Shown: in pieces, positions 42,039-52,018 of the stretch
How the letters are laid out: each line of letters opens with the position of its first letter
Position numbering within the stretch: position 1 is the stretch's first letter
Assembly (NCBI GenBank): GCA_900541245.1
Contig: UQIS01000006.1
Location: 1 to 64,000, forward strand
Length of the DNA stretch: 64,000 bases
Reading direction: 5' to 3'
Source of the DNA: an uncultured Collinsella sp.
Lineage (GTDB): Bacteria; Actinomycetota; Coriobacteriia; Coriobacteriales; Coriobacteriaceae
Made by a program: the position numbers and the translations under genes
Notes under the pieces: model-generated
The model's input: only the letters and a program-made list of their open reading frames with translations
Database searches by the model: none
Told to the model about the DNA's origin: nothing

Positions 42039-45000
42039 ATGAGCAAACTCGTCGAGGGCATTAAGGACCGTATGGTCGCTGCCGCGCGTGAGGCTGCACC
42101 CGCCGTGGTGGATGCCGCGCAGAAGGCCGCGACCGCAGCTGCCGAGAAAGTTGCCGAGGCAGTTGCCGATGCCAAGAACGCGGCAGGGGAGACGTCCGTC
42201 GCTAGCGAGCCCGCCACCGCCGCTGAGCCCGTAGCCGCCGGCCAGGCCCCCGAAGGCGCGATCTTCAACCCCGAGGCCGCCCGCGGCAACCTGCACCTGG
42301 GCATCGACGTGGGCTCCACCACCGTTAAGCTCGCCGTGCTCAACGACGACAACCAGATTGTCTACGCCAAGTACCAGCGCCACCACACCGACGTCCGTGC
42401 CTGCGCCCGCGACCTGTTCGAGGGCGCTGCGCCCGTGCTGCCGACGGCCCAGATGACCTGCGCCATCACCGGCTCGGGCGGCCTTCTGCTGTCCCAGTGG
42501 CTCGACCTGGAGTTTGTCCAGGAGGTCATCGCCAGTAAGCGTGCCGTCGAGACCCTCATCCCGGCCACCGACGTCGCCATCGAGCTGGGCGGCGAGGACG
42601 CCAAGATCATCTACTTCGACAACGGCATCGAGCAGCGCATGAACGGCACCTGCGCCGGCGGCACGGGCGCGTTCATCGACCAGATGGCAACCCTGCTGCA
42701 CACTGACGCCAGCGGCCTTAACGAACTCGCGGCCAACGCCACCACCATCTATCCCATCGCTAGCCGCTGCGGCGTTTTTGCCAAGACCGACGTCCAGCCG
42801 CTGCTCAACGAGGGCGCCCGCCCCGAGGACGTGGCTGCCTCCATCTTCCAGGCTGTCGTGACCCAGACCATCTCGGGCCTGGCATGCGGCCGTCCCATCC
42901 GCGGCAACGTCGCCTTCCTGGGCGGCCCGCTGCAGTACCTCTCCGAGCTGCGCCACCGCTTCTACCTCACGCTCAACCTGGACGAGGAGCACCGTATCGT
43001 GCCCCAAAACGCTCACCTGTTTGTGGCGAGCGGCGCCGCCATGGCGCACGAGTCCAACAAGCTCAGCACGTTCCCGCAGCTCATCGAGGCTATCGACAGC
43101 CTGGGTGACACGCAGGGTGCCGAGGTCGAGCGTCTGGATCCGCTCTTTGCCACCGACGAGGACTTTGCCGAGTTCAAGACCCGCCACGACCAGGAAGTCG
43201 TCCCCAAGGGCAAACTCGACGGCTACACCGGCCGCGTGTTCATCGGCATCGACGCCGGCTCCACCACCATGAAGGCCGCGCTCGTGGGCGAGGACGGTCA
43301 GCTGCTGCACACCTGGTACGGCAACAACAACGGCGACATCCTGGGCACGGCCAAGGTCATCATGGCCGATTTCTACAACCACATTCCCGCCGGCTGCACC
43401 ATTGGCCACGTGACCACCACGGGCTACGGCGAGGCATTGCTCATCGAGGCCCTCAAGGCCGACTCCGGCGAGATCGAGACCGTCGCGCACCTGCGCGGCG
43501 CCAAGGCGTTCCTGCCCGGCGTCGAGTTCATTCTGGACATCGGCGGCCAGGACATGAAGTGCCTACGCGTCAAGGACGGCGTCATCGAGCACATCATGCT
43601 CAACGAGGCTTGCTCGTCGGGTTGCGGTAGCTTTATCGAGAGCTTCGCCGTCTCTATGAACATGGACGTGCGCGCGTTCGCCGACGCCGCCATCCATGCT
43701 AAGGCCCCCGTCGACCTGGGCAGCCGCTGCACGGTCTTTATGAACTCGCGCGTCAAGCAGGCGCAAAAGGAAGGCGCCACGGTGGGCGACATCGCGGCCG
43801 GCCTGTCCTATTCCGTCATCAAGAACGCCCTGTTCAAGGTCATTAAGCTGCGCGATCCCAAGGAGATCGGCAGCCAAGTAATCGTTCAGGGCGGTACCTT
43901 TATGTCCGATGCTACGCTGCGCGCGTTTGAGCAGCTCACCGGCGTGCATGCCGTGCGTCCCGACATCGCCGGCTGCATGGGCGCCTACGGTGCGGCCTTG
44001 CTCGCCCGCGATCGCGCCGGCGCCGACGGCATCTCGACCATCCTTTCTGCCGAGGACATCGCGCACCTCACCGTGACGCAAAAGCATGTCCGCTGCGGTC
44101 GCTGCTCCAACAACTGCCAGCTTACCGTCAACGACTTTGGCGGCGGTAGGCGCTTCATTACCGGCAACCGCTGCGAGAAGGGCGCCGGCCACAAAAAGCA
44201 GAAGACTGAGGCCCCCAACCTTTTCAAAAAGAAAAACGAGCTGCTCTTTAACCGCGAGATCCTGAGTCCCGACGAGGCCCCGCGCGGCACCGTGGGTATC
44301 CCGCGCGCACTCAACATGTACGAGAACTACCCCTTCTGGCACGCGTTCTTTACGCGCCTGGGCTTTAGCGTGCAGCTGTCCGACCAGTCGAGCAAAAAGA
44401 CCTACCAGGCGGGCATCGAGTCCATGCCGTCCGAGAGCGTGTGCTACCCGGCAAAGATGAGCCACGGCCATGTGATGAACCTCATCGACCGCGATGTCGA
44501 CTTCATCTGGATGCCGTGCGTGCGCTGGGAGCGCAAGGAGGATCCGACGGCTGGCAACTGTTACAACTGCCCCATCGTCATGAGCTACCCCACAGCGCTG
44601 GCGCTCAACATCGACGAGATTCGCGAACAGAACATCGAGTTCCTGTATCCGTTTGTGCCCTATCACGATAAGACCGAGCTCAAGCGCCGTCTGTACCAGG
44701 TGCTCGCCGTCGACCGCGTGGCCGATGCTGAGGCCGGTCGCGGTCGCGTGCGTGGACCCAAGATCACGCGCTCCGAGGTCGATGCCGCCGTCAACGCTGC
44801 CTTTGAGGCCGATGCGCGTTTCCACGAGGACATCCAGACCATGGGCGAGGAGGCTCTTAAGTGGGTCGAGGACCACGGCGGCCACGGCATTGTGCTCGCC
44901 GGTCGTCCCTACCATAACGACCCCGAGATCAACCACGCCCTGCCTGAGCTTATCTCGAGCTTTGGCTTTGCGGTCTTTACCGAGGATTCGCTCGCGCATC

Positions 45001-46820
45001 TCGTGAAGCCCGAGCGTCCGATTCGCGTCGTTGACCAGTGGATGTACCACAGCCGCCTGTACGCCGTCGCCCGTTTTGTGACGATGCGCAACGACCTTGA
45101 CCTGATCCAGCTCAACTCTTTCGGCTGCGGCCTGGACGCTCTGACCACCGACCAGGTGCAGGAGATTCTGGAGGCCAGCGGCAAGATCTACACCGTGCTC
45201 AAGATCGACGAGGTGTCCAACCTGGGCGCCGCGCGCATCCGCATCCGCTCGCTCATGGCCGCGCTTAAGGACCAGGAGGCCGAGCGCTTGGCCGAGGCCA
45301 CGGCCGCGGGCGAGGCCTACGAGCAGGGCGATGCCGCGCCGGTGGCGCCCTCCACGGACGCCCCCGCGTTCGCGAGCCGCAAGTACACGTTCGAGGCGCA
45401 GCGTGAGAGCGCATCGACCGCGTGGCCCAAGGTGCCCTTTACCGAGCAGATGCGCGAGGAGGGCTACACCATCCTGTGCCCGCAGATGGCGCCGATCCAC
45501 TTTGACCTGGTCAAAGAGGTGTTCCGCGGTGCTGGCTACAACTTGGAGCTGCTGCCCTCGACTGACCACGATGCCGTCGAGGCCGGCTTGCGCTACGTGA
45601 ACAACGACATCTGCTATCCGTCGATCCTGGTGACGGGCCAGATTATGGAGGCCATCGAGAGCGGTCGGTACGACCTGTCCAAGACGGCCGTGGTTATCAG
45701 CCAGACCGGCGGCGGCTGCCGTGCCACCAACTACATCGCGCTCATCCGCAAGGCACTGCGCGAGAGCGGCCACCCCGAGATCCCGGTGATTTCGCTTTCG
45801 GCCGTGGCGCTCGGCGAGGACAACCCCGGCTTTAAGATTACGCCGGCACTGCTCAAGCAGGCCGTGTACGCGGTGCTCTTTGGCGATGTGATGATGCAGA
45901 TGCTCTACCGCTGCCGCCCGTACGAGGCAACGCCCGGCGCCGCCAACGCGCTCTACGAGGAGTACATGGCGCGCGCCCGCAAGCTAGCGCCTAAGTTTAA
46001 CCGCCACAACTACACCAAGCTGTGCCGCGAGGCCATCCGTGCGTTCGACACCATGCCGCTCGTGGGCGAGGGCACCAAGCCGCGCGTGGGCGTGGTCGGC
46101 GAGATTCTGGTCAAGTTCCATCCCACGGCCAACAACCACGTGGTCGATGTCATTGAGCGCGAGGGCTGCGAGGCTGTGGTGCCGGGCCTGCTCGACTTCT
46201 TCCTGTACTCCATGAGCAACGCCGAGCTGCAGAAGGATGAGCTGGGAAGCTCTGCTACCACGCGTGCGGGCATGCAGGCGCTCATCAAGCTCGTGGACTG
46301 GATGCGCACGCCGGTGGAGGAGATGCTCGAAAAGTCCCGCCGCTTTGAGGCGCCCGAGCGCATCGGCACCATGGCCGACAAGGCCCGCACGGTGCTTTCG
46401 GTGTGCAACAACATGGGCGAGGGCTGGTTGCTCACGGCCGAGATGCTCGACCTGATTGACCATGGCGCGCCCAACATTATCTGCACGCAGCCCTTCGCGT
46501 GCCTGCCCAATCACGTGGTGGGTAAGGCTGTGATCAAGGAGCTGCGCCGTCAGCACCCCGAGAGCAACATTGTCGCGGTGGACTACGACCCTGGCGCGTC
46601 CGAGGTCAACCAGCTCAACCGTATTAAGCTCATGATCAGCGTTGCCAAGGAAAACATGCGTGCCGGTAAGGGCTTTAAGCTCGAGAAGGTGGCGCCGCTC
46701 GCGATGGACGAGGTCACCGGCCAGATGCGTGCCCATGATGGCTGCGTGAGCTGTGGCTCGGTCGATGAGAGTGCTGTGGCGTCGGTCGCTGAGCGTCTGG
46801 GACGTGGCATTAAGAAGTAG
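42039..46820 (+). CDS. 2-hydroxyacyl-CoA dehydratase activase fused to DUF2229-type dehydratase-like modules
   Basis: A 1593-residue protein. Residues 1-75 are Ala/Glu/Lys-rich amphipathic helix, an unusual head. Two ASKHA ATPase (BadF/HgdC activator) domains follow: LGIDVGSTTVK near 86 and IGIDAGSTTMK near 401, each with cluster cysteines (NGTCAGGTGAF near 203; NEACSSGCGSF near 524). A cysteine-bearing linker (CGRCSNNC near 686), then DUF2229-like HgdB-related modules (MPSESVCYPAKMSHG near 796; CPQMAPIHFD near 1147; a cysteine in NDICYPSILVTGQ) continue to the end. Activators use ATP to feed one electron to 2-hydroxyacyl-CoA dehydratases in amino-acid fermentation; the catalytic role of this fused form is not established. 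Confidence 0.9.
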   Translation: MSKLVEGIKDRMVAAAREAAPAVVDAAQKAATAAAEKVAEAVADAKNAAGETSVASEPATAAEPVAAGQAPEGAIFNPEAARGNLHLGIDVGSTTVKLAVLNDDNQIVYAKYQRHHTDVRACARDLFEGAAPVLPTAQMTCAITGSGGLLLSQWLDLEFVQEVIASKRAVETLIPATDVAIELGGEDAKIIYFDNGIEQRMNGTCAGGTGAFIDQMATLLHTDASGLNELAANATTIYPIASRCGVFAKTDVQPLLNEGARPEDVAASIFQAVVTQTISGLACGRPIRGNVAFLGGPLQYLSELRHRFYLTLNLDEEHRIVPQNAHLFVASGAAMAHESNKLSTFPQLIEAIDSLGDTQGAEVERLDPLFATDEDFAEFKTRHDQEVVPKGKLDGYTGRVFIGIDAGSTTMKAALVGEDGQLLHTWYGNNNGDILGTAKVIMADFYNHIPAGCTIGHVTTTGYGEALLIEALKADSGEIETVAHLRGAKAFLPGVEFILDIGGQDMKCLRVKDGVIEHIMLNEACSSGCGSFIESFAVSMNMDVRAFADAAIHAKAPVDLGSRCTVFMNSRVKQAQKEGATVGDIAAGLSYSVIKNALFKVIKLRDPKEIGSQVIVQGGTFMSDATLRAFEQLTGVHAVRPDIAGCMGAYGAALLARDRAGADGISTILSAEDIAHLTVTQKHVRCGRCSNNCQLTVNDFGGGRRFITGNRCEKGAGHKKQKTEAPNLFKKKNELLFNREILSPDEAPRGTVGIPRALNMYENYPFWHAFFTRLGFSVQLSDQSSKKTYQAGIESMPSESVCYPAKMSHGHVMNLIDRDVDFIWMPCVRWERKEDPTAGNCYNCPIVMSYPTALALNIDEIREQNIEFLYPFVPYHDKTELKRRLYQVLAVDRVADAEAGRGRVRGPKITRSEVDAAVNAAFEADARFHEDIQTMGEEALKWVEDHGGHGIVLAGRPYHNDPEINHALPELISSFGFAVFTEDSLAHLVKPERPIRVVDQWMYHSRLYAVARFVTMRNDLDLIQLNSFGCGLDALTTDQVQEILEASGKIYTVLKIDEVSNLGAARIRIRSLMAALKDQEAERLAEATAAGEAYEQGDAAPVAPSTDAPAFASRKYTFEAQRESASTAWPKVPFTEQMREEGYTILCPQMAPIHFDLVKEVFRGAGYNLELLPSTDHDAVEAGLRYVNNDICYPSILVTGQIMEAIESGRYDLSKTAVVISQTGGGCRATNYIALIRKALRESGHPEIPVISLSAVALGEDNPGFKITPALLKQAVYAVLFGDVMMQMLYRCRPYEATPGAANALYEEYMARARKLAPKFNRHNYTKLCREAIRAFDTMPLVGEGTKPRVGVVGEILVKFHPTANNHVVDVIEREGCEAVVPGLLDFFLYSMSNAELQKDELGSSATTRAGMQALIKLVDWMRTPVEEMLEKSRRFEAPERIGTMADKARTVLSVCNNMGEGWLLTAEMLDLIDHGAPNIICTQPFACLPNHVVGKAVIKELRRQHPESNIVAVDYDPGASEVNQLNRIKLMISVAKENMRAGKGFKLEKVAPLAMDEVTGQMRAHDGCVSCGSVDESAVASVAERLGRGIKK

Positions 46821-46851
46821 CTTGCCTGCTATGGGCTAGATATGAGACAAA

Positions 46852-46885
46852 CGGGTGGTAGCCGGCAGGCCGCCACCCGTTTTTG
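46852..46885 (+). terminator. Terminator after the activase fusion gene
   Basis: AACGGGTGG and CCACCCGTT enclose a short GC loop (with a nested GCCGGC) and are followed by TTTT. Confidence 0.85.
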
Positions 46886-46939
46886 CTGGACATATGTTGT
46901 GTAAATCGCTTTGTCGTAGCCTTCCGTGCACTCAAATTT

Positions 46940-47064
46940 CGGAAGTATGCGGCAAAATCTGAATAGGCCGAGCACATCGGATATGTCCAAGCCCTGTACC
47001 TGCGGTTTTATTGGCGAAAAACCGGGGTGTGCTCAAGGGTTCCGGAATTTGCCGCATACTTCCG
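46940..47064. repeat. Family C long inverted repeat, copy 3
   Basis: Perfect 17-nt arms CGGAAGTATGCGGCAAA (46940-46956) and complement (47048-47064), plus GAGCACA (46970) with TGTGCTC (47028). The interior holds CCTGCGGTTTT near 46999. The rest of 46885-47235 holds no supported gene. Confidence 0.75.
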
Positions 47065-47235
47065 CAAACGACGTCTCGGTGGCACAAAAAATCGCCCTCG
47101 GAACCCTGAGATAATGAACAGATGTAGCCGTTCGCCGCAAATTACCGTCCGTTTATAGAACCCACCCCCAGCGCGCGTCCTCCTTACGGTTGAATAAATA
47201 CACATCTATGGAATTACGTAAGAGAGGACCGTCCC

Positions 47236-48195
47236 ATGAGCTACAAGACCGTTTGTGTTGCCGGCGGCGGCGTGTTGGGAAGCCAGATTGCCTTTCAGGC
47301 TGCCTACTGCGGCTTTGATGTAACGATTTGGCTGCGCAGCGAGGGCAGCATCGGCCGCACCCAGCCCAAGATCGATCATGTGCGCGAGGAGTACATCGCG
47401 GCAATCGAGGGCATGGCGGACGGTACGGGCGAGTGGTGTGCCGGTATCGCCGATAGCGACCAGACCTTCGACAGGGAGGCGGCGCTCGCCGCCGTTGAGC
47501 GTGCCTACTCCACACTCAAGCTGGAGCTCGACCTCGCCAAGGCCGTTGCCGACGCCGACTTGGTCATCGAGTCTATGGCCGAGGACACACAGGCAAAGAT
47601 CGACTTCTACAAGAAGCTCGCCCCGGTTCTGCCGCAAAAGACCGTCATCGTGACGAACTCCTCTACGCTGCTGCCGAGCACCTTTGCCAAGTACACTGGT
47701 CGCCCCGAGAAGTACCTGTCGCTGCACTTTGCCAACTCCATCTGGAAGAACAACATGACCGAGGTCATGGCCCAGAGCCAAACTGACAAGCGCTATTTCG
47801 ACGAGCTCGTCGACTTCGCCAACGACATTCGCATGCTGGCACTTCCCGTCAACAAGGAAAAGAACGGTTACCTGCTCAACTCTATGCTGGTGCCGTGGCT
47901 GCTCTCGGGCCTTGACCTGTATGTCTCGGGCGTGAGCGACCCCAAGAGTATCGACCTCGCATGGACGCGCGGCACTGGCGCCCCCAAGGGCCCGTTCCGC
48001 GTATTCGACACGGTGGGTATCCAGACGGCCTACAACATCGTCATGCAGTATCAGAAGGTCCCGGGCCTGGTGAGCCCGCTGCTCAAGAAGATGATGATGC
48101 CCTACAACTTTAAGGCCATGGCCTCCGTCCTCAAGAAAATGCTCGACGAAGGTAAGCTGGGCGAAAGCTCGGGCGAGGGCTTCTTCAAGTACTAA
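47236..48195 (+). CDS. 3-hydroxyacyl-CoA dehydrogenase
   Basis: NAD-dependent oxidoreductase of 319 residues. The Rossmann motif GGGVLGSQIAFQAAYCG occupies 10-26; the catalytic segment ESMAEDTQAKIDFY is followed by NSSTLLPS and LHFANSIWKNNMTEV. The usual His of the family is in the LHF segment. It fits the short 3-hydroxybutyryl-CoA dehydrogenase type. The ribosome site is GAGAGGACCGTCCC. Whether it works with the dehydratase activase 415 nt upstream in a fermentation route is inference. The terminator palindrome begins in its stop codon. Confidence 0.88.
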   Translation: MSYKTVCVAGGGVLGSQIAFQAAYCGFDVTIWLRSEGSIGRTQPKIDHVREEYIAAIEGMADGTGEWCAGIADSDQTFDREAALAAVERAYSTLKLELDLAKAVADADLVIESMAEDTQAKIDFYKKLAPVLPQKTVIVTNSSTLLPSTFAKYTGRPEKYLSLHFANSIWKNNMTEVMAQSQTDKRYFDELVDFANDIRMLALPVNKEKNGYLLNSMLVPWLLSGLDLYVSGVSDPKSIDLAWTRGTGAPKGPFRVFDTVGIQTAYNIVMQYQKVPGLVSPLLKKMMMPYNFKAMASVLKKMLDEGKLGESSGEGFFKY

Positions 48196-48235
48196 AAAAT
48201 GATCCCTCGGGGACGGAGGAAAACGGATCATTTTT
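48195..48235 (+). terminator. Palindrome/terminator after the hydroxyacyl-CoA dehydrogenase gene
   Basis: Perfect 11-nt arms AAAAATGATCC (48195-48205) and GGATCATTTTT (48225-48235) start in the stop codon, with GGGGACGGAGG between. It resembles family B in placement and core and would also work as a terminator. Confidence 0.75.
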
Positions 48236-48250
48236 GGTCGCCAGCAGTGA

Positions 48251-48754
48251 GAAGATGGACCCAGAAATAGAAAGGAGTGGCAATGGGCCGGCTCGGGCTT
48301 TGAGGACAAGTTACTGCAGGCCCAGGGCGATTTTTCGCTCAACGCGGGTCAGCACAGCGTGACGTATCTGCCGAGTTTTGACACGGCAACGACTGGTCGC
48401 TACCAGGTGCTGCTGTACGACAACAACTTTGGTGCGGCCGAAAGCTATCCCAAGTTCGACTGGGGTCAGCTGGGCGCCGCGGTGGTGACCGACTATAACA
48501 AGGGCACGCATTCGTTTGGGCGCATCTTTACGGTGGACGAGACCGCGCGCACCTACGAGCTTGTGGACCAGATCGCCGTGCTGTTTTCGGGCTATGTGAG
48601 CAGTGCGCAGCGCGTCGGCGATTCGAATAGTATGCTCGTGGCATCGGGCCAGGCCAAGACCTTTACCGAGTACGACCGGTACGGTCGTCCCATCGCCACC
48701 TACGAGATGGAAGCCGAGAAGTACATCTATCGCGTGTACAAGTACGAGCTGTAG
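48251..48754 (+). pseudogene. 5'-truncated arylsulfate sulfotransferase remnant
   Basis: An open frame without a usable start codon runs from the in-frame stop before 48251 to the stop at 48754. Its residues resemble the C-terminal part of AssT/Arylsulfotransferase family proteins: GQHSVTYLPSFD, then VLLYDNNFG and, at the end, PIATYEMEAEKYIYRVYKYEL-like. The intact family has about 500-600 residues, so at least three quarters at the 5' end is missing. A GTG at 48359 could give a 131-residue product without a catalytic domain. Read as decay of a sulfotransferase gene. Confidence 0.65.
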
Positions 48755-48768
48755 AGCCGCGCTCTGCA

Positions 48769-49908
48769 TCACTTCACGTCAAATTCCACGCGATCGAGCT
48801 CGGGCACATTGAGGTCGATGAGCTTGCGGGCGATGTGACGGTCGTGTGCCCCAAGCGCCTCGCCTGTCGTCACATGGGCGACAATCTCGTGCTCGACGAT
48901 GCCCTCCTCCTCGCCTTCGGTAGCCGAGGTCTCGACAGCGACGGTGTAGTCCTTAAAGCCTGGCAGCACCGCCGCAAGCTCGCGCGTGGTTTCGGTGACG
49001 CCGTAGCCGTCCTGCACGCCGGCCTGCGCCGAGCCAATGGAACCCGCCGTCATAACGATGCAGGGGATGGCAAAGATTACCGTGCCCACGATGATGCGGC
49101 GGCGCACCTTGCGCGATAGCTCGTCGACCTCGGCATTTTCCTCGGCAGTCACAATACCGTCGCCGTTGAGGTCGCGCTTGAGCGGCACGCGCAAAAGAAG
49201 CAGAACGGCTTCGGCCGCGAGTGCGATAAAGACCACGTTGATGCCAAACTCGTAAAGCGCCGAGAGAAACAGTGACCCGCTTGCGATGGCGATGCCATAG
49301 CCCGCCGCACACAGGGGCGGCATGAGCGCGGTCGCCACGGCCACGCCGGCGATGAGCGTGGCGGGTTCCTGGTCGCGCGAGTTGCCCAGGCCACCCGCAA
49401 AGCCGCCCGCAAGTGCGACGGCAAGGTCCCACACAGTCGGTGTCGAATTGTCGATGATGGCGGCCGTGGTGGTGCCAAGGGGCGAGAGCTTAAAATACAG
49501 CGTGGACGTGATTAGACAAAAAGCCATCTGCAGCACGAGGCCGGCGACGGCCTCGACGGCAATCTCGCGGTCGAGCGTGGCGATGCCGTATGCCATGGCA
49601 AGGACCGAGCCCATGAGCGGACAGATGAGCATGGCGCCCACGATGGCAATGTCCGAGTCGATATCGAGGCCGATGCTCGCGATGAGCATGGCGATGATGA
49701 GGATGCACAGGTGAGAGCCGGTCAGCCGCGCCCCGTTTACAAAGCGCTTGCGAATCACGTGGTAGGGCGCGCGACCCTCGCGAATGTTGAATGCCTGCTT
49801 TAGAAAGCGGCTTGCGTTCTCCATGGCCTCGCTGTGGGCGGGGCGGATGCCATGGCGCCGATGATGGCGCTCGCGCAGTCGCTTGAGCTGTTGTTTGTCG
49901 AGTTCCAT
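48769..49908 (-). CDS. DUF389 membrane protein
   Basis: A 379-residue membrane protein of the DUF389 family, with unknown function; about six helices (roughly 65-235, with GAMLICPLMGSVLAMAYG and LAGGFAGGLGNSR) and a conserved MPPLCAAGYG. A loop around residues 245-260 reads DLNGDGIVTAEE, an EF-hand-like calcium-binding loop not typical of the family. A soluble C-terminal domain has the ethylene of charged beta strands (VEHEIVAHVTTG). The ATG at 49908 follows GAGGTGGAC. Acts in the cytoplasmic membrane. No operon partner. Confidence 0.85.
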   Translation of the reverse strand: MELDKQQLKRLRERHHRRHGIRPAHSEAMENASRFLKQAFNIREGRAPYHVIRKRFVNGARLTGSHLCILIIAMLIASIGLDIDSDIAIVGAMLICPLMGSVLAMAYGIATLDREIAVEAVAGLVLQMAFCLITSTLYFKLSPLGTTTAAIIDNSTPTVWDLAVALAGGFAGGLGNSRDQEPATLIAGVAVATALMPPLCAAGYGIAIASGSLFLSALYEFGINVVFIALAAEAVLLLLRVPLKRDLNGDGIVTAEENAEVDELSRKVRRRIIVGTVIFAIPCIVMTAGSIGSAQAGVQDGYGVTETTRELAAVLPGFKDYTVAVETSATEGEEEGIVEHEIVAHVTTGEALGAHDRHIARKLIDLNVPELDRVEFDVK

Positions 49909-50060
49909 GTCCACCTCGTATTGCCACAGGAACGCGGGTGCGTTCGCAGCATGTACTCTACACCGTGGCGCCCGTGGCGGTCATCTTGACATGGAACTTA
50001 GGCGAGCAGGCAAAGGAAGACACGCCACATACGAGTACTGCCGAGGGTTTCGGCAGATAC

Positions 50061-50098
50061 AAAAAGCGCGGGGCCGGATGGTCTCCGACCCCGCGCTC
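50061..50098 (-). terminator. Terminator of the OPT transporter gene
   Basis: On the minus strand AGCGCGGGGTCGGA pairs with its complement, followed by TTTTT. Confidence 0.9.
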
Positions 50099-50122
50099 TG
50101 CACGGGTGCGTTGTTGTTTGGT

Positions 50123-51826
50123 TTAGCCCAGCAGGCTCAGGCCAACAGAGATAAACGCCAGGATAACGCCGACGATAGACTCGCCGCCCAGCAGGCCGCT
50201 GGCGACAACCAGGCCCTGTTCCTGGAAGGCGGCGTCCTTGGCAGCCCTCTCCTCGTCCGAAAGACCGGCCTCGGCGTCGCGGTGAGCGGCCCACTTGTCG
50301 TAGGCGAGCTTAACGCAGGAGCCCAGGAAGGCCGTGAGCGACATGTAGAACGGCAGGTACACGCCCAGGCCGATCATCATGGCCGGAATGCCGAGCCAGT
50401 ACATGACGATGCCGGCGATAAAGCCGCCTGCGAACCACGGCACGCTCGGGATGCCCGAGACCATGGTGGCGACGACGCTTGCCTGCGCGGCCACAAAGCT
50501 TTTGTCGGGGCCGAAGGCGTCCGGACCATAGGCGGTGACGAGCGCGACCATGACGGCTGCGGCGACCAGGGCGCCCACGATGCCGCCGATGGCCTGGCCG
50601 ACCCACTGTGCGCGCGGATTGGTGCCCAGCACGGCGCCGGCCTTAAAGTCGTTCATGACGTCGCCCGCAAGGCCGCATGCCACGGCCACGATGCCGGCGA
50701 TAAAGAACAGCTTGACCTGAGCGAGCTGCGCGAAGGCGGCAACGATGAGCATGACGATGAGGCCGAAGATCTCCATGGGGTCGATGCCCGTCTGGCCGCA
50801 GCTCTGCGCGCTCATGATGGTGGTGACAAAGGTGAACAGCGTGACGATGACGGCCGGAACGGGGCCAAGGTCGAGCACGATGGCGATGATCACGGCGATG
50901 GCGGCAGCGCCCAGGCCGATGATGCCGGCGTCGAGCTTAAGGGAGCCCGAGATGAGCGACTGCTCGTCGGTGTCGGTGGAGCTGTCGGCGGCGAGGCCGC
51001 GGACGATACCGGCGACCTGCGGCAGGATGTCCTTGAGGACGACGGCGACGCCAAAGCCCATCATGAGGCCCATACCCAGGGACTTAACAATGCCCTGTGC
51101 GGTCATAACGTCAAACAGACCGGCAGCGGTGCCGCCGACGATGATGCCAAAATTGCCCAGCAGCGCGCCGGCAAACCAGAAAGCGACCGGGGCGAAGCCC
51201 ACGAGGAAGCCGACGGAGAGCAGCATGGGCGAGTTATAGATGGCAAAGGTCACGCCGGGGATATTGAGCGTGCACAGCATGCTGGGCACCACGCCCAGGG
51301 CGTCGCGAAGCACACTGTAGATGCCTGCGATGGCCATGGAGCCAAAGAGCTGCTTGCCGGTCTTGCCGCCGGCCTCGGTTGCGCGCAGGGTCTGAGCTGC
51401 GGCGTTGCCGGTGGGGAATTCAAGCGCGGCGTCCACGATAAAGTGACGGTGGATGAGTGCCGTGGCCAGCAGGCCCAGGATAGTGCCGGCGAGTGCCACG
51501 ATAAACATGTCGAGCCAGCTGATCTGGTCGGCATAGCCCAGCATCCAGGCGCCCGGGATGGTAAACGCCAGACCGCCGGCGACCATGGCGCCTGCGGACA
51601 TGATGGTGTGGGTGACGTTTGCCTCGTTGAGGCTGGCGTTGCCCATGAGCTTAAGGAAGAACAGTGAAATGACGGCAGCGAAGACGATCGGCCAGGGGAG
51701 GGCGCCCATCTTGAGGGCGGTATAGGCCGAGCTTGCTGTGATGATCACGCAACCAAGGACGCCGATGACGACGCCGCGCAGCGTGAGTTGCCCGCGCATC
51801 GAAGCGCGGTTCGAGGGATTGCTCAT
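50123..51826 (-). CDS. OPT-family oligopeptide/metal transporter
   Basis: A 567-residue integral membrane protein with about 14-16 hydrophobic helices, matching the bacterial OPT family that imports oligopeptides or metal chelates. Family-like blocks include LPWPIVFAAVISL, NVTHTIMSAGAMVAGG, FPTGNAAAQTLRATEAGG, and FWFAGALLGNFGII near the middle. The start at 51826 follows AAAGGAGTTCTAT. Single gene with its own terminator. Substrate cannot be read from sequence. Confidence 0.9.
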   Translation of the reverse strand: MSNPSNRASMRGQLTLRGVVIGVLGCVIITASSAYTALKMGALPWPIVFAAVISLFFLKLMGNASLNEANVTHTIMSAGAMVAGGLAFTIPGAWMLGYADQISWLDMFIVALAGTILGLLATALIHRHFIVDAALEFPTGNAAAQTLRATEAGGKTGKQLFGSMAIAGIYSVLRDALGVVPSMLCTLNIPGVTFAIYNSPMLLSVGFLVGFAPVAFWFAGALLGNFGIIVGGTAAGLFDVMTAQGIVKSLGMGLMMGFGVAVVLKDILPQVAGIVRGLAADSSTDTDEQSLISGSLKLDAGIIGLGAAAIAVIIAIVLDLGPVPAVIVTLFTFVTTIMSAQSCGQTGIDPMEIFGLIVMLIVAAFAQLAQVKLFFIAGIVAVACGLAGDVMNDFKAGAVLGTNPRAQWVGQAIGGIVGALVAAAVMVALVTAYGPDAFGPDKSFVAAQASVVATMVSGIPSVPWFAGGFIAGIVMYWLGIPAMMIGLGVYLPFYMSLTAFLGSCVKLAYDKWAAHRDAEAGLSDEERAAKDAAFQEQGLVVASGLLGGESIVGVILAFISVGLSLLG

Positions 51827-52018
51827 ATAGAACTCCTTTGCGTATATCCGCTTCCCCCGGGAGCGCCGTTACGGATACGGCGCGGGAAGTCGGGTTACCA
51901 AGGGCCGCCGCGTGAGCTCGCAAACGACCGCGCACCAGTATAGCCGCAAGCTAGTCATTTTGGGATGACTGGTTTAGGTAGGCGATATACTGCTGGGCAG
52001 ACGAAAGGAGCGTCGACG

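Noticed and set aside
42024..43490. 488-codon minus-strand frame
   Set aside because: Antisense shadow of the same fusion gene and no ribosome site.
43563..45773. 736-codon minus-strand frame opposite the activase fusion
   Set aside because: Shadow of a conserved gene; its composition is typical of antisense GC-rich frames and it has no family features.
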